From Anagrus nilaparvatae (taxonomy: Eukaryota; Arthropoda; Insecta; Hymenoptera; Mymaridae): a stretch of 64,000 nucleotides of DNA. Positions within the stretch are counted from its first letter, which is position 1, and each line of letters begins with the position of its first letter. Made by a program: the position numbers and the translations under genes. Shown one piece after another: positions 10,848-22,896 of this stretch. The notes under the pieces were generated by a model. The model saw only the letters and a list, made by a program, of their open reading frames with translations, searched no databases and was not told where the DNA came from. The DNA lies in the NCBI GenBank assembly GCA_022575985.1, contig JAKSXM010000014.1:15128001-15192000 (forward strand), given 5' to 3'.

Positions 10848-13224
10848 TAGTCAGTCGAAAGAACAATTATGTAAAAAAAAAGGACATTTCTTGTCCATTC
10901 TGTCAAGAGTGAAATGAAAAAAAATTGGCAAATTTCTTGATTAAAACTGATATTTTTTATTATATATTTTTAATTTTCTTTATATTGACCTATCCTGGGT
11001 ATAGGACTGTTTAAATAATTAACTCTTGTTAATCAAGTCATACGTTTCGCCTGAAAATTTAGCGGCATAGTTTACAAAATATTTGCAATCTTATAAAATT
11101 TATACTTGAACTCCCTCAAGATATACTGGGAAAAAGAAGTTTGTGCTAATAAAAATTTATTTATAATTTATGGTAGAAGAAAATTCACCATATAAATAAA
11201 CATTTTCGAAATTGCTGAATACAATTATGAAGTCAATTTTTTACTTTGACACTTTGACACTTATCAGCTATCAACTTTAAAAACTAGGATATAAAAAAGT
11301 ATAAATAAATTAAGATTTTTGAAATTGATATATTTAGATTTGAAGACGATTGCAGGATTTGTTTATTTGACATTAGTCAACTGGACGTCATGTTTACAGC
11401 TGTCAAGAGATAAAATTAAAAAACTGACCTTTTATATGTTTGAATTTAGTGAACTCAGGAACATAAAATAATATAGTTTTGTTTTAAATTTCCTGATTTT
11501 CAAAAGTAAGTTGACGGCTTGTTTCTGAAAGCTGTCGGAATAAAAAAACTTACTTCATAATTGTATTCAGTGAGCTTAAAAACATAAGTAATACCTATGC
11601 TTTATTTTTAATTTTCTAGTTTTCAAAAGTAACTTGACAGCTAGATAAAATTTGTTAAGAATGAAATTTTCAAATGTGGTATAAAAATTGAATTTAGTAG
11701 TAATCGGGTAAATAAAAAATTATGAGTTTCATTATTTTTCGTCGGAATGGGCAAGAAAGTGTCCTTTTTTATGTCCTTCCATGGGGTTTTGTTTTTATTT
11801 TAATTTATAAAGTTTACTAATTAGTTAAAAATAATAGTTTAAAAAGAAACGGTTACAAAATCGTGTGCAGAATCAAAAATTTAGCAACCTGAATAAAGAA
11901 AGACTTTGGTAAACGTTATAGCTTCAAGACCACATTATGTGGTTCAAATACTTACATCTTCAACTAGTTTTAAAGTTTCTTGGCGATTGGAATAAATTCC
12001 ATTTACCACTTCTGATCCTAATTGCGGTAGGAGTTAATAACAGACTGGCCTCCGTGTTGACACTGTACTCTAGAGCATCATCAATTTTCATAGTAAACTT
12101 AAGCTCTTTGTGCAATAAATCTTTGATAAGTCTTTATAAAAGCTTGAATAAGAAATTTAGCAATGTGGCCCACAACATATCTTCTACATGCATTAAATTA
12201 TATGATAAAACTTTTTTAACTTTTTATAAAAAAAAGAAGTTAGAATTTTTTAATTGAAGATGCAATTAAAAGCAGGAAAAATAAAATAAAATAATTATTA
12301 TTCGGATAAACATAGACGCGATAGGTAAAAATGTCAAACGTTTTAAGCAAGAAAATAATTTACTTAGAATTAAAATGAAAGTATGTATGGTAGTATAACT
12401 TTTGTAATATTAATAATGCAAGAGCGTATAATAAAAACATAAAAATGTAATATACTTTGATAATAGTTTATACTGTCATTCAACTCTCGTCTTTAGAAAG
12501 CCCAAGTTTTATACAGATTTTTCATTTCCATCCGTATAATTCAAGTTGTTTTAATATCTTGTATAGAAGAATAAAAGTAGAGTAGTCGTTTATCTCTCGG
12601 CCATTATATAGAGTAACGCTTGCATCAAGTGCAGACTTATAAATATTATGCGCTAGTAGCTTTCGGTTTACTTTCCATTTAAAAACATTCGTGTTGGTGC
12701 ACTGTGTCCTATACAGCTATACTACAATATTTTTTACCATATGAATTTTCTCGAGAGTATTTTATCTTCAGAGGGATGGTCCTTTCTATAATCTCCTGAC
12801 GGACATTATCGAGAAGGCTTAGAGCAATAGAGACTTGTTAATTAACTCGTGTTTTAGAGTGGTTTAAATGACGGAGAAAATACCTTTGAATTAAACATTA
12901 TGTAAAACGCTATTAAAATTAATCGTTTGAGGGAATTACATTTTTTTTACTTTGCTCTTTTAGGATTTAATTTAATTCTATAGGGTTATAAAATTACTAC
13001 TTTTCTTTGCATTACAACAAATTTTATTATTCATATTATTTTTTCATTGCATGACATCAAGTAGTTAGGAGAATAATTACTTTCGAAATAATGGTTTGTT
13101 TAAAACAAAAAAAAATTCAGAGAATATAGTACTCAAACTAATAAATAAACTAATAAGACTTTGATTTATTATATGAATTTCAAATAAACGAATTGAATTA
13201 CATGTTAAAATTCTTCTTGTTTAG
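10848..13224. other. AT-rich sequence before the sidestep-like exon, no gene seen
   Basis: This should be the intron preceding the 13225 exon, or contain an unrecognised upstream exon. I searched by eye for the first half of an Ig V-type domain (strand-B Cys, core Trp) and did not find it. A 106-residue frame at 11937-12257 has no family features. The acceptor tract is at 13207-13224. Confidence 0.45.
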
Positions 13225-13430
13225 TTATGATGCTCGGGATATTCACTACCGAAGGACGAAAATTTGGAGTCCGGAAAACTTTTGGGGAAATAGAGCGACA
13301 TTTCGAGCTACTTCTCCAGCTCATCTAGTAATCACAAATGTTCAAGAAAGAGACGGTGGCGAATACAGATGTAGAGTTGATTTTCGCAATTCGCCAACTA
13401 AAAATCTTAAAGTCAACTTTACCATAATAG
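13225..13430 (+). CDS. sidestep-like gene, exon encoding second half of Ig domain 1
   Basis: Internal exon of a sidestep-family cell-surface immunoglobulin protein. In Drosophila, Sidestep is a membrane attractant recognised by Beaten path receptors on motor axons. The acceptor is a T-rich tract ending TTGTTTAG at 13224 and the donor is GTAAGA at 13431. The exon supplies the last base of a split codon, 68 full codons and one base of the next, so it ends in phase 1. The product contains SPENFWGNRATFRA, LVITNVQERDGGEYRCRVDF and NSPTKNLKVNFTII. DGGEYRC is the Ig strand-F D-x-G-x-Y-x-C motif with the second disulfide cysteine, and CRVDFRNSPT is very characteristic of Sidestep paralogs. The strand-B cysteine and core tryptophan must lie in an earlier exon, which I did not find in 1-13224. 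The reading frame also opens upstream into intron, which is not coding. Which Sidestep paralog this is cannot be decided. Confidence 0.86.
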
Positions 13431-13703
13431 GTAAGAACAGCTAATATATTTCTATTTCTAATATTAGTTTATCATTTTGGGAAACTGAGTCAACAATAAT
13501 AAACTCTCTTTTAAGGGTTATAATCTTAAATAATTGAATTACCTTTATTTACAAGAAACTTCGTATCTGGCCTAACACGAAATATCTTTTGTTTTTAATT
13601 TTCTTGAATTTGGCTAATTTTTTGTCAACTCGGCTATCCAGTATACTCTATAAAAATACAGTTTTTAAGATAAATAACGATTTTTTTTTGGTAACTGTCT
13701 ACA

Positions 13704-16490
13704 GCATTAACCAATTAAAGTCAAGTTTGACGGTAATTTTTTAAATATTTCAGCTGCATAATTTTTAGGAAAAAAATAGAAAAATTTAATTTTAGAACAC
13801 CTGATCTTATGTTTTTGATGTCTTTTATTTTAATTTTTATCCTTAATAATTCGATGAAATTTTTCAACGGGTATATTTATATGTTTTTTGGGTCGCTGAA
13901 CACGAATATAAAATCGGTTTTTACCGAATACAGTCCAGTTGCCCACATTCGGCAGCTTTAGGTTAATTTTTGGGGTTTTTTCTATATTCGCAAGTGTTAC
14001 TTATGTTTTTTGGGTCACTAAACACGAAAATGAAACTTGTTTTTACGAAAATTGATTTAGATGCCCACTATAGACAACTTTAGGCTATGTTTTGAGATTT
14101 TTTACTGTTATTTATGTTTTTTATCTTGTAAGGGTACGGTTGTCCCGTAATAGGCTTACGTTCGCTACCGTTAATTTTAGATACTTCCAAACACCAATAT
14201 TTGGGAAACTCGGAAACCAGGCTGGATGTAGGAAACACAATATTTAATTAGACAATGCAAAATATTTTTTTACTAAGTTTCTTTATTCGAAAAATGTATG
14301 ATCTCGGGTATAGAACTTCCTTCTAGGTTAATAAAATAATAATATTTGAATAAATGAAATAAAAAAGTTTTAATTATTTTTATTGAGAATAAAAATTATA
14401 AATTGGCATAAAAAATCTTCAGTTGCTTATTGTTCGCCATTAGACCAAAGGACCCCGCACCATTAGCATTGGAAAATTGCAAATGGTGCGATTTTCTTCA
14501 AACTTTGGGAATCGATAATTCAAGAGATTTTGAAACGAAAATGTCTTATAGAAAAATCGGAAATATTCATTCCCTTTTGAGATACGGAGGCTAGAAGTGT
14601 AAAAAAGTTAAAAAATTATTTTGCTGATACAGAAGAGGTAAGTAATAGTATATTAAGTATCAAGGGCGTAAAAGTTTTGGCACTAGCGTGAGCACTAGCA
14701 CGAGTGCTCGGCGAAGCCGGGCACAAGTGATATGTGTTCACGCTCGTGTCTAAAGTATTTCGCCCATGGTGCTTACACTATTTTTTGCCCACCGAGGCGT
14801 AGAACGAGTTCAGAAAATTCTTTACGCACGAGTTTTACGCCCGAGAGGGCAAAAAAGATTTTTCCTATAGGGTTTACCATCTGAATCAAGATTGGATTTC
14901 AATGTTTTATGGGTCACTGATTCTAATAATGATGTTCCTAAAAACACAAACGTATGCGTTAGCCCTTAAAGGGCAAAAATGGCCCTTTTAAGGGTTTTTA
15001 AGTACAAATCATAAATGCTTACTTCATAACGCAAGCTATATGTTTTTTGGATCACTGAGTCCAATAATGATGTTCCTAAAAACCCAAACGTATGTGTTAG
15101 CCCTTAAAGGGCAAAAATGGCAAGTACAAATCATAAATGCTTACATCATAACTCAAACTCTACGATATTATGGAGGATAAACTCAATGATGGTCGTCACG
15201 AAACCCAAATGGTTTATGAAGAGTTCTCAAAGGGCTACATTGCCCTTTTTAGGTCTTTTTCTTGTAATATCCTTAAGAACAATGTAAAAAACTCAAGATA
15301 AACACTTTTTGGGTGGCAAAATTACTTGACGACGATCTGAAAATCCTAACAGTATTTCTAAAGCCCTCAAAGTTGCCATTTTTAGGGCTTACTATGTATG
15401 AATCAGTGACCCAAAAAACGTATAGTTTGAGTTATGATGTAAGCATTTATGATTTGAACTTAGAAAACCTTAAAAGGGCCATTTTTGCCCTTTAAGGGCT
15501 GAAACGTACGTTTGGGTTTTAAGGAACATCATTATTAGAATCAGTGACCCATAAAACATATTGAAACCCAATCTTGATTCATACGGTAATCCCTACAAGC
15601 AAACTCTTTTACTTACGTCTTCTGTATCAGCAAAATAATTTTTCAACTGTTTTACACTTCTAGCATCCGTATCTCAAAAGGGAATGAATATTTCCGATTT
15701 TTCCATAAGACATTTTCGTTTCAAAATCTCTTGAACTATCGTTTCCCAAAGTTTGAAGAAAATCGCACCATTTGCAATTTTCCAAAGCTAATGGTGCGGG
15801 GTCCTTTGGTAAACATGCATAAAGTTGCCTTTTGTGGGCAACTGGACCGTATTCGATAAAAACCGATATCACATTCGTATTCAGCGACCTAAAAAACATA
15901 AGTAACACTTGCAAATATAGAAAAAACCTTAAAAATTAAAGTTGCCTATTGTGGACAACTGGACAATATTCAGTAAAAACCGATATCATATTCGTGTTCA
16001 GTGATCCATAAAAAACATTATACCTGTTGGGAAATTTTATCGACCTATATTAAGGGTAAAATTTGTCTAAGAAATGGGGCTCCACGTCTGCTCTATCTAT
16101 GATAATCATGAGAATCAGCCGCCATTCTGGGTTGAAACCGTTTTAATAAAACGCATCACAAAAATTTTTTTGACCATGCGCATTTCTTGTTTAAGTCCCT
16201 TTGTCCGACTTTTATTTATTTTTTGGAAGATTGAAAGCTGATTTTGGGATTATTTTTAAGATGTAACAAAAAAATAGCGCTTAAAAATGGCATTTTTTTT
16301 TTTATTAATATGGCCAAAACTCGTACAAGCTAATTCTTTTAAAAATCCGACTCTGGATTTAAAATTTGCAACCTTAAAAACATAAGATCAGGTATTCTAG
16401 AATAAAATTTTTTTATTTTTTTTTTTTAAATTATGCAGCTGAAATAATTAAAAAATATTTGTCAATCTTTACATTAATGGGTTGAATGCC
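13704..16490. mobile_element. 2.8-kb foldback element with ~1.1-kb arms
   Basis: The sequence reads nearly the same from both ends. The left end GCATTAACC (13704) mirrors the right end ending TTGAATGCC (16490). Further in, ATTTCAGCTGCATAATTT (13748 region) mirrors 16427-16445, and AACACCTGATCTTATGTTT (about 13796) mirrors 16376-16399. Landmarks also include GGGTCGCTGAACACG (about 13890) against its complement near 15995, and GCTAGAAGTGTAAAA (about 14592) against 15648-15664. The innermost part has two ~125-bp direct subrepeats (about 14935-15055 and 15060-15170) whose complement lies at 15400-15540. No transposase was found and the small open frames are arm sequence. The class is undetermined. 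Confidence 0.8.
14653..14867. mobile_element. GC-richer ~215-bp insertion in the left foldback arm
   Basis: The right arm runs from GTAAGTAAAAGAG straight to TAGGGATTACC (complement of about 15585-15620). The left arm instead has about 215 extra bases between GTAAGTAATAGTA and TAGGGTTTACC. The insert is far richer in GC (CGGCGAAGCCGGGC near 14711 is a hairpin) and contains the hairpin-forming words GGGCGTAAAAG and TTTTACGCCC at its two sides, which look like its own short inverted ends. Confidence 0.6.
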
Positions 16491-17083
16491 ATATGGTATT
16501 TTTGTATTTTAAATACGACAGGTGCAAAATAGCAAATGAACTAAAGTTGATATCACCATTGTTTTCTTGTATCCAAAACAAAAGAATGTATGCCATCAGG
16601 GCCTTGTACAATATTTCCTTTAAACATTTTCCGAGAACTAAAAATTGTTTATTATTTGGACTTTGATTGCTTCTAAATCTAGAGGTCAAAAGTAAAAAAG
16701 TTCTAGTGCGAAAAAGGCTGTTTTTTAACTTAGTTATATTCTAATTAAGGAAAATTCAAAAATTACACCGATATGTTTTAAATTCAGTAACTTTTGGGTC
16801 TTGGGTACCAATTGCAAGCAATTCTAAGTAATTTTTTGCAGTTTCTTTGATATTTTATTTTTGTAAATAGCTGTGAGATGTATCAGATAAAAACTGAATA
16901 TAGTACTCTGATATGGAATCCATAAAATATAAGAAACTAATAACAAACTTGAAAAAGCGCAAAACTTAAGCCAGAAATTCATATTATAGAGCCAATGTAC
17001 AGTTTTCAATAAAATAGAATTTCATTATCTTACAAAGCAAAAAAAATGACTACGAAATCGGGATTTTAAGATAACTAATAGTA
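16491..17083. other. AT-rich intron sequence, nothing recognised
   Basis: Small frames on the minus strand (16474-16689, 16824-17009) have no family features. Confidence 0.45.
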
Positions 17084-17449
17084 CACTGAAAAAAAAATCC
17101 AGTTTCAGCAAAAAGTAATTCCGCTTGCCATTAGCGAAATTGTTTTGTTTGCTGCTAGCAGATTTTCCACTAACCACTAGTGGTATTCAGCTGAAGTAAA
17201 AAAAAATTTTTTTTGTGGTTAGCGGATTTTTTTTTCATGCTCAAACGATTGCAAATGACTCGAAACATAAGAAAATTAAAAAAAAAAAATTTAACGGTAT
17301 GATGAACCAAAAAACAAATTCTTAAAAAATTTTTTTCAATTTTCTTTAGGCTTCAAGTCATTTGCAATTGTTTAAGCAAGCAAAAAAATTCTGCTAGACG
17401 CAAGCATAATATATTCGCTAGCAGTAAATCGATTATTTTATTTTCAGTG
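17084..17449. mobile_element. Mariner-type MITE (366 bp)
   Basis: The ends are CACTGAAAAAAAAATC at the left and GATTATTTTATTTTCAGTG at the right, flanked by TA at 17082-17083 and 17450-17451. The interior has inverted landmarks such as GCTGCTAGCAG / CGCTAGCAG and two AACCATT-type blocks. It has no open frame. A similar CACTGAAAAAAAATTCC end occurs at 52562. Confidence 0.75.
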
Positions 17450-19873
17450 TACTTAAATGATTTAAGAAAAAAAAAAAAATAATTTTTTGGTTTTAATGAG
17501 ATTTGCGACTTGAGCTTCATTTTCAGTAGCAAACTTTATTTGAAGTAAAAAATAATGTCAATGCTTATAAAGCAAAGAAAAATATTTTATTTAAAAAAAA
17601 ACAGAAGAAAAATATTGAAAACGTAAAAGCATTTTTTGTTTGGAAGAAAAAATAAAATAAAAATTTAAATAAATAGAAAAAGATAAAAAAAAATGTTTAA
17701 ATTACCTGTGCAAATTCCGTTTTTTACAAAGAGTATAAATATTTATAAAAAAAATTATTTAACTTCAAACTTATTCGAAGCTTAAAAAAAAAATATATAT
17801 ATATAAAGGGAGGAAAATTCGAGAGTTACTTCTTTTAATTTAAAAATTTGTTGACATACATCCAAAAACAAAAATTAAATTTCAAACGACTATAAAGTAA
17901 AAAAATTGATTTAAAAGTAATTTATTGTCGAAAATTTGAGTACTTATAAAGAATCTTTAAAGTATATCTTTATAAAATCGATCGTCTTTCTCTGTATTCT
18001 GTCTATCTCTTGGGAAATAGCACACACGTATCAAAGGTATGAAGACTCTTTACTCAATAGAACCAAAAGTCCTTTCACCATTGGCATCGCTAACGTAATT
18101 TGTCTTTCTATCAGCCATTAAACCGAATTAGAGCCGACGACGACTTTGGTTCTTTGAAAACTTTCAGTTATATATACAAGCTGTATCCTCTAGACATATA
18201 TAATACATATTCTCTATTGCGATATCAAAGACTCGAAAATATAAAAACCATATTCCCGTATTTTCATAGAAAAGCTTATTTTAATTATAAAAAAAATTTA
18301 TAAAAAAATCCATTTTTTTACGACAATAGATGGAAATTCAATTAACAAAGAGAACGAATATATTGAAAAGATAACGCATAGAATATATAATTCCAATATA
18401 TTCTTTTTGAAAAATTAATTTACCATTATCATATCATTCGCGTAGAAAAAAAGTAGCTTTTGTCATTTTTTGTGGGTGTAAGAAAATGAAAGAAAAACAG
18501 CCACAAGTGAGAAATACCTCTATATACATTATTCAGGGTCAACGATCGTTGGCAAACTGCCAAGTAATATATTTTCAATAAAGCATCAATTAAATAACAA
18601 GGCAGAGCTAAATTCAACCAAGTATTTACCAGTCAACACTCTTCATAAACTGAAATCTCAGAGTCCTTATGGAAAAATTAATAAAATGCTAAAAAAAATT
18701 CTCAGAAATATAATATACATGAAAATTGGCTTAAAGCCCAAATTAAAAGTTTACATCATAAAAGCACCCTTACGTATTTTACGACAAAGAATTTTTCTTC
18801 TCGATATAATGATTAATGATATTTATAGTGTATAAATAGGAAATAAAAAATTTAAAGTTGATGAAAAAAAATTACACGTTACCGTCGGTTGATGAGAAGC
18901 GACGCTTCGTAATTTGAAGGACGTTACAGAAAAAAAATCAAGTGCGTTACCTGCCAATATCTTATCGATGCTTTTTCTGCTTGCTATGAAAAAATATTAA
19001 AGCTTAGAAAGCTTAAAAAAAAAAGAGCGATGAGTACTTTTCCTTGTCAATCCTTTTTATTTCAGATAAAAAAGAAAAGCAACGTCATATATTAATTTTT
19101 CAGGATAAAAAAGATAAATTTTTCTAGCATGTTATTTAATATGCTTGTTGATAAAAAATGTAAATTAAAAATTTATGTCATATTCTATAATATTATTTTA
19201 AAAAAAAGAAAATGCAAATATATTAAACCGTATGTGCATTCACGTAAAAACTAATTGTTGCGAAATATGAAATGAAATCTGCAATTACTAATATTACATT
19301 CTTTTTTACATCAAAGAAATTTTAATCTATTTCTATATGAGGAAATCTACAAAAATATAATTCGAATTCATTCAATTGTATTCAACACAACTCTGATTAA
19401 ATCGTATTTATTTTTTTGTAATATTTCAAAAATAGATTTTTAACCATTTATGTACACATTATGCGTGCATTATTTATAAATATTTTTATCAATAAATCTT
19501 AACTTGGAATTGAAACTAGCAATTTTAAATATAAGCGAACCAAAATTTATTTTTTTAAAAGTTTGGAACTTGCTAGCAATAAAAGTAAGAGAAAGTTTTT
19601 TAATAATGCCTAAAAATGCCTTAAAAAAAATAACAAATCCAAGCTTTATTTGAAAATTCATTTTTTTAAAAGATGAATTTTTTCTGGATTTTCTCACGTA
19701 TATGGACGATATAAGTTAAAAAGTTACATTATTTATATTTTACAATTCAATTCACGTACATATCAAGATATAATTTTGTCTAATATAAATCTTCTTGTTT
19801 TAAATTTAATTTTAAAAAAATTTTAATTCTTCACAATATAATTATTCATAGCATACTTAAATTTTAGTTTACT
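17450..19873. other. AT-rich intron sequence, no gene seen
   Basis: The open frames at 17936-18303 and 18429-18617 have no recognisable motif and unremarkable AT-rich composition. No transposon ends were seen. Confidence 0.45.
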
Positions 19874-20303
19874 ATCCGAGAACACGAACTCACGAACGTT
19901 CGTGGAACACGAACAATTTTTCGACTAGAGAAAAACAGAGCTTTCACGAAAATTCGTGGAACACGAACAATTTTCCGATTTAAGAAAGACAGCTTTCACA
20001 AACGTTCGTGAATTAAAAAAAGGGTTATAAAGCACAGGGGGGCCGAAGGCCCCGTGCGCCAAATCATCCACACGCAATTATTGAGTTCTCTTTTTTTTTA
20101 GTTAATTTTTTATAACGAATTGGCGCACGGGGCCTTCGGCTCCCCTGTTCTTTATAACCCTTTTTTTAAATTTTCTTATTTATTTCACGAACGTTCGTGA
20201 AAGCTCTGTTTTTCTTCAGTTGTGTCTGTCTTTCACATTTTTCCAAGGCATGAAAGATGCACGTTCGTGTTCCACGAACGTTCGTGAGTTTGTGTTCTCG
20301 GAT
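19874..20303. mobile_element. 430-bp foldback MITE with ACT target duplication
   Basis: The ends ATCCGAGAACACGAACTCAC and the complementary stretch ending GTGTTCTCGGAT are flanked by ACT on both sides (19871-19873 and 20304-20306). The subterminal regions are arrays of CACGAACGTTCGTG palindromes. A second inner inverted repeat pairs AAAGGGTTATAAAGCACAGG (about 20020) with its complement ending at about 20165, enclosing GC-rich GGGGCCTTCGG / CCGAAGGCCCC stems. It is non-coding. The 3-bp duplication would fit a PIF/Harbinger-like element, but that is inference. Confidence 0.82.
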
Positions 20304-21560
20304 ACTGAATAGACCAAGTCTTGATTTAATTTTAAAAGATCAGATTCAAATTATAAATTTTAATTTTTATGCTCTTGTTACTGGTACTTCAGTGAAAGTA
20401 AAGAAAATTTTACAGAAACGGAAATAAATTTTATTTACAATCAAAGATAACATTGATAAAATTATCAAATTATAAAATTTATCTATTAATTTGTTAAAAA
20501 AATACGTTTCATAATAAAGTTAAAAATAAGTTTAAGTTAAATTTTAATTATTTAAAATTAGAATTAATTCGATGTGTGGTTAAAGAATAGTTGATAGTCG
20601 TTGTCTATCATGTGCCAATGTAACGGCACAGAATAATATATTGTAGTTTGATGAAACTTTATACATAATTGTAAGAAATCAATCAAATAAACTTTATCTT
20701 AATATAATTTTCACGGTAGAACTGACCAATTGATTGAAATTTCAACCAAAAGCTAAAACACAAAAAATACAAAATATAAATGTGTACCTGATTATCGTAT
20801 AGGGTAAAAAAATTATCTGTATTAGTGATTTTCTATATATTGAAATTCATTCGCTCATTTGGTTCTGAAGCTGTGGAATGACTAATTAAAAAGATTATTT
20901 AATTTAATTGAAATCAACAATCAATAACTTTTGTAAAAATTAATTTAAAAAAGTGTAATTTAATATTTATGCTCCATCAATCGGCAGAGTACATTTTTTT
21001 TATTCGCAAAAAAATAAGTAAATTTACATTAATAATAAGAATTAGAATAGCTATAAATAATTATAAGAATTCAAATTATAAGTAAATATATAAATAAAAG
21101 TAATTTATGTCTTCAAAAGTACGTAAATAATATATAAAGTAAAAAAAATAGTTATTATAAATAAAGAATTTACTCTCTAAATCGAAAAGTGTAAATTCCC
21201 CTAAAAAATATACCATTACACCTTATTATAAGTAATAAGTTTTTACGTTTACACCTTTCGCATACATTACTCAGAAAGTGTAAATTTATTTACACTTTTG
21301 ATTGATTGATTGAAGTTTTTATTTATACATACTTTTACAAAATTATAGGCACAGAGTTAAGTGTATAATATAGAAAATATTGTGCTAGCACGTTAATTTA
21401 CAAAAGTTTAGTTTAAAATTTGAAATAAAGCAAAAGTAAAATAAAAAATAAGAATATAACAAAATAACAATTAAAATTTTTAGAATATAAAAATTTTGAT
21501 AAAGTATTAAATAAAAATATTTGATTTCTGAGCTAACAATTATTTGCTTTATTTTTTCAA
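20304..21560. other. AT-rich intron sequence, no gene seen
   Basis: Nothing coding was seen. Near 21299-21330 a GATTGATTGATTGAAG run followed by TTTTTATTTATAC looks like a LINE 3' tail read on the opposite strand. Confidence 0.45.
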
Positions 21561-21602
21561 TAAATTGCCCACGTTTCGAAGACCTTCAGTCTTCATTATC
21601 AA
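21561..21602 (-). repeat. Retroelement-terminal stem motif (Penelope-LTR-like)
   Basis: The minus strand reads TTGATAATGAAGAC, TGAAG, then GTCTTCGAAACGTGG: a GAAGAC/GTCTTC stem followed by CGAAACGTG. This stem plus CGAAACG(T) arrangement is common in terminal repeats of Penelope-like and other retroelements. The first strand is not a proper hammerhead core (CTTGATAATGA rather than CTGANGA), so I do not call a ribozyme. About 260 bp downstream on the same strand lies the tail-like run at 21299-21330. Confidence 0.45.
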
Positions 21603-22080
21603 GGCTAAAAATTTACAATATTTTACAATTTTATAAAAATTTTTTTACATGATTTCAAATTTAAAATTAACTTTACCTTATTAAATATTTTTAAGTAAAG
21701 TATGTACAATATTCTTCACTGGGTAACGATCTTATACTAATCTTTGAGTTTTTAAAAAATAAAGAGTGCTAGATTTTTTTACAGGATGGAACATAATATA
21801 AACAAAATATAAAGATTGTAACTCTAACGTACAATTTTTAATGATTATTTTTTAATATAAAACTTATTACTCATTATTAAGTACTCTGAATCTATAAATT
21901 TTCAAAATAATTTTTTTGTCGGTCTCTCAACTCTTCTACATGATTTTTAACATATATCTAAATGTTCAAAGATATGGATTTTAAATACTAGTTAACATTA
22001 ATATAAAAACTATTTACAATAATTTGAGAGTTTTAGTTTTTTTTTAATTTAAATATTTGGTATATTTTATAAAATTTGGG
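21603..22080. other. AT-rich sequence, nothing recognised
   Basis: This may include the 3' end of the minus-strand LINE copy that follows. A G-rich patch (AAGGGGGGGGGAGATAGG) lies at 22091-22108. Confidence 0.4.
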
Positions 22081-22890
22081 AAGAGGAGAGAAGGGGGGGG
22101 GAGATAGGAAGTAATGTGGAAGGGGACAGAGAGATTATTCATAAGGTATTTGTGAGATGTTATGAGAAAGAGAAGATAGAGTCTTGTTGCAGAAGATATT
22201 GGTGGATGTGTTTGAATGAATCTAAAGTAGGAGCAAGGTGAACATATTCATGGAGAGTGTTCCAGAAGTCGAGCATATGAACTAAGGAGGAATTATTGAG
22301 TTGGGAACATTTGGAAGTAGGGACTTTAAGGTGTGGGCGAAGATCTCTAGAGGGAATATAAATATTAATTTTATCTTTTAAATAGGGGAGGTTATTACTT
22401 AAAATAGGTATTTTTGGCGCAATCTGACATTTAGTCACCCTAATTGGAGTCTAGAAAGCGAGATCCTGTTTGGAAATCTGATATCAGATACATATCTGAC
22501 TGTGGCATTTTGAAGCTTTTGGAGTCTGTCATACTGATGGCCTAATAGCTTGCCCATGAGGAAAGCACCATAATCAAAAAAAGTGAAAAATTAGAGAACT
22601 GAGTAAGCGTTTATGGAGTATAGGGGTAATATAATTTTTAAAATATCTAAACCTGTAAAGCACGTAATTAATAGATTTAAGCATACGATTTATTTGAGTG
22701 TTCCAACTCATGGCGTGATCAAGAAAAAGGCCAAGATTTTTTACAATTTTGGATACAGAGATATGTGTGCCACTGAAGTAAAGGAGGTATTGTTGAGATC
22801 GAGAGATCTATCGCCAAAAATAATAAAATCACTTTACTTGATATTTTTAAAAGCTAACCCGAAAATTTTAAAATGCACTATACTGACTAT
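22081..22890 (-). pseudogene. LINE copy B, 3' part of reverse-transcriptase ORF (relic)
   Basis: The minus strand encodes, in shifting frames from about 22870 down to 22160, SVSKIVKNLGLFLDHAMSW, then FDYGAFLMGKLLGHQYDRLQ and LQKLQNATVRYVSDIRFP, and finally a 92-residue C-terminal block (22438-22160) with INIYIPSRDLRPHLKV and NSSLVHMLDFWN. Each block aligns with the neighbouring copy A (VVNNLGIFFDSDMKW, LQKLQNAAVRYVCDIKYP, INIYTPARELRP, NSSLVYMISFWN). It is therefore a second, diverged member of the same non-LTR family with several frameshifts and stops. The catalytic RT motifs are absent because the copy is truncated at its 5' side, where the poly(A) end of copy A abuts it. Confidence 0.82.
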
Positions 22891-22896
22891 TGAGTA

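Noticed and set aside
11937..12257. 106-residue open frame
   Set aside because: No family motif and no start or splice context, with Leu/Lys/Phe/Ser-rich composition typical of AT-rich DNA. The reverse strand also gave nothing recognisable.
21561..21602. Hammerhead ribozyme on the minus strand
   Set aside because: The GAAGAC/GTCTTC stem and CGAAACG are present, but the first core strand is not CTGANGA.
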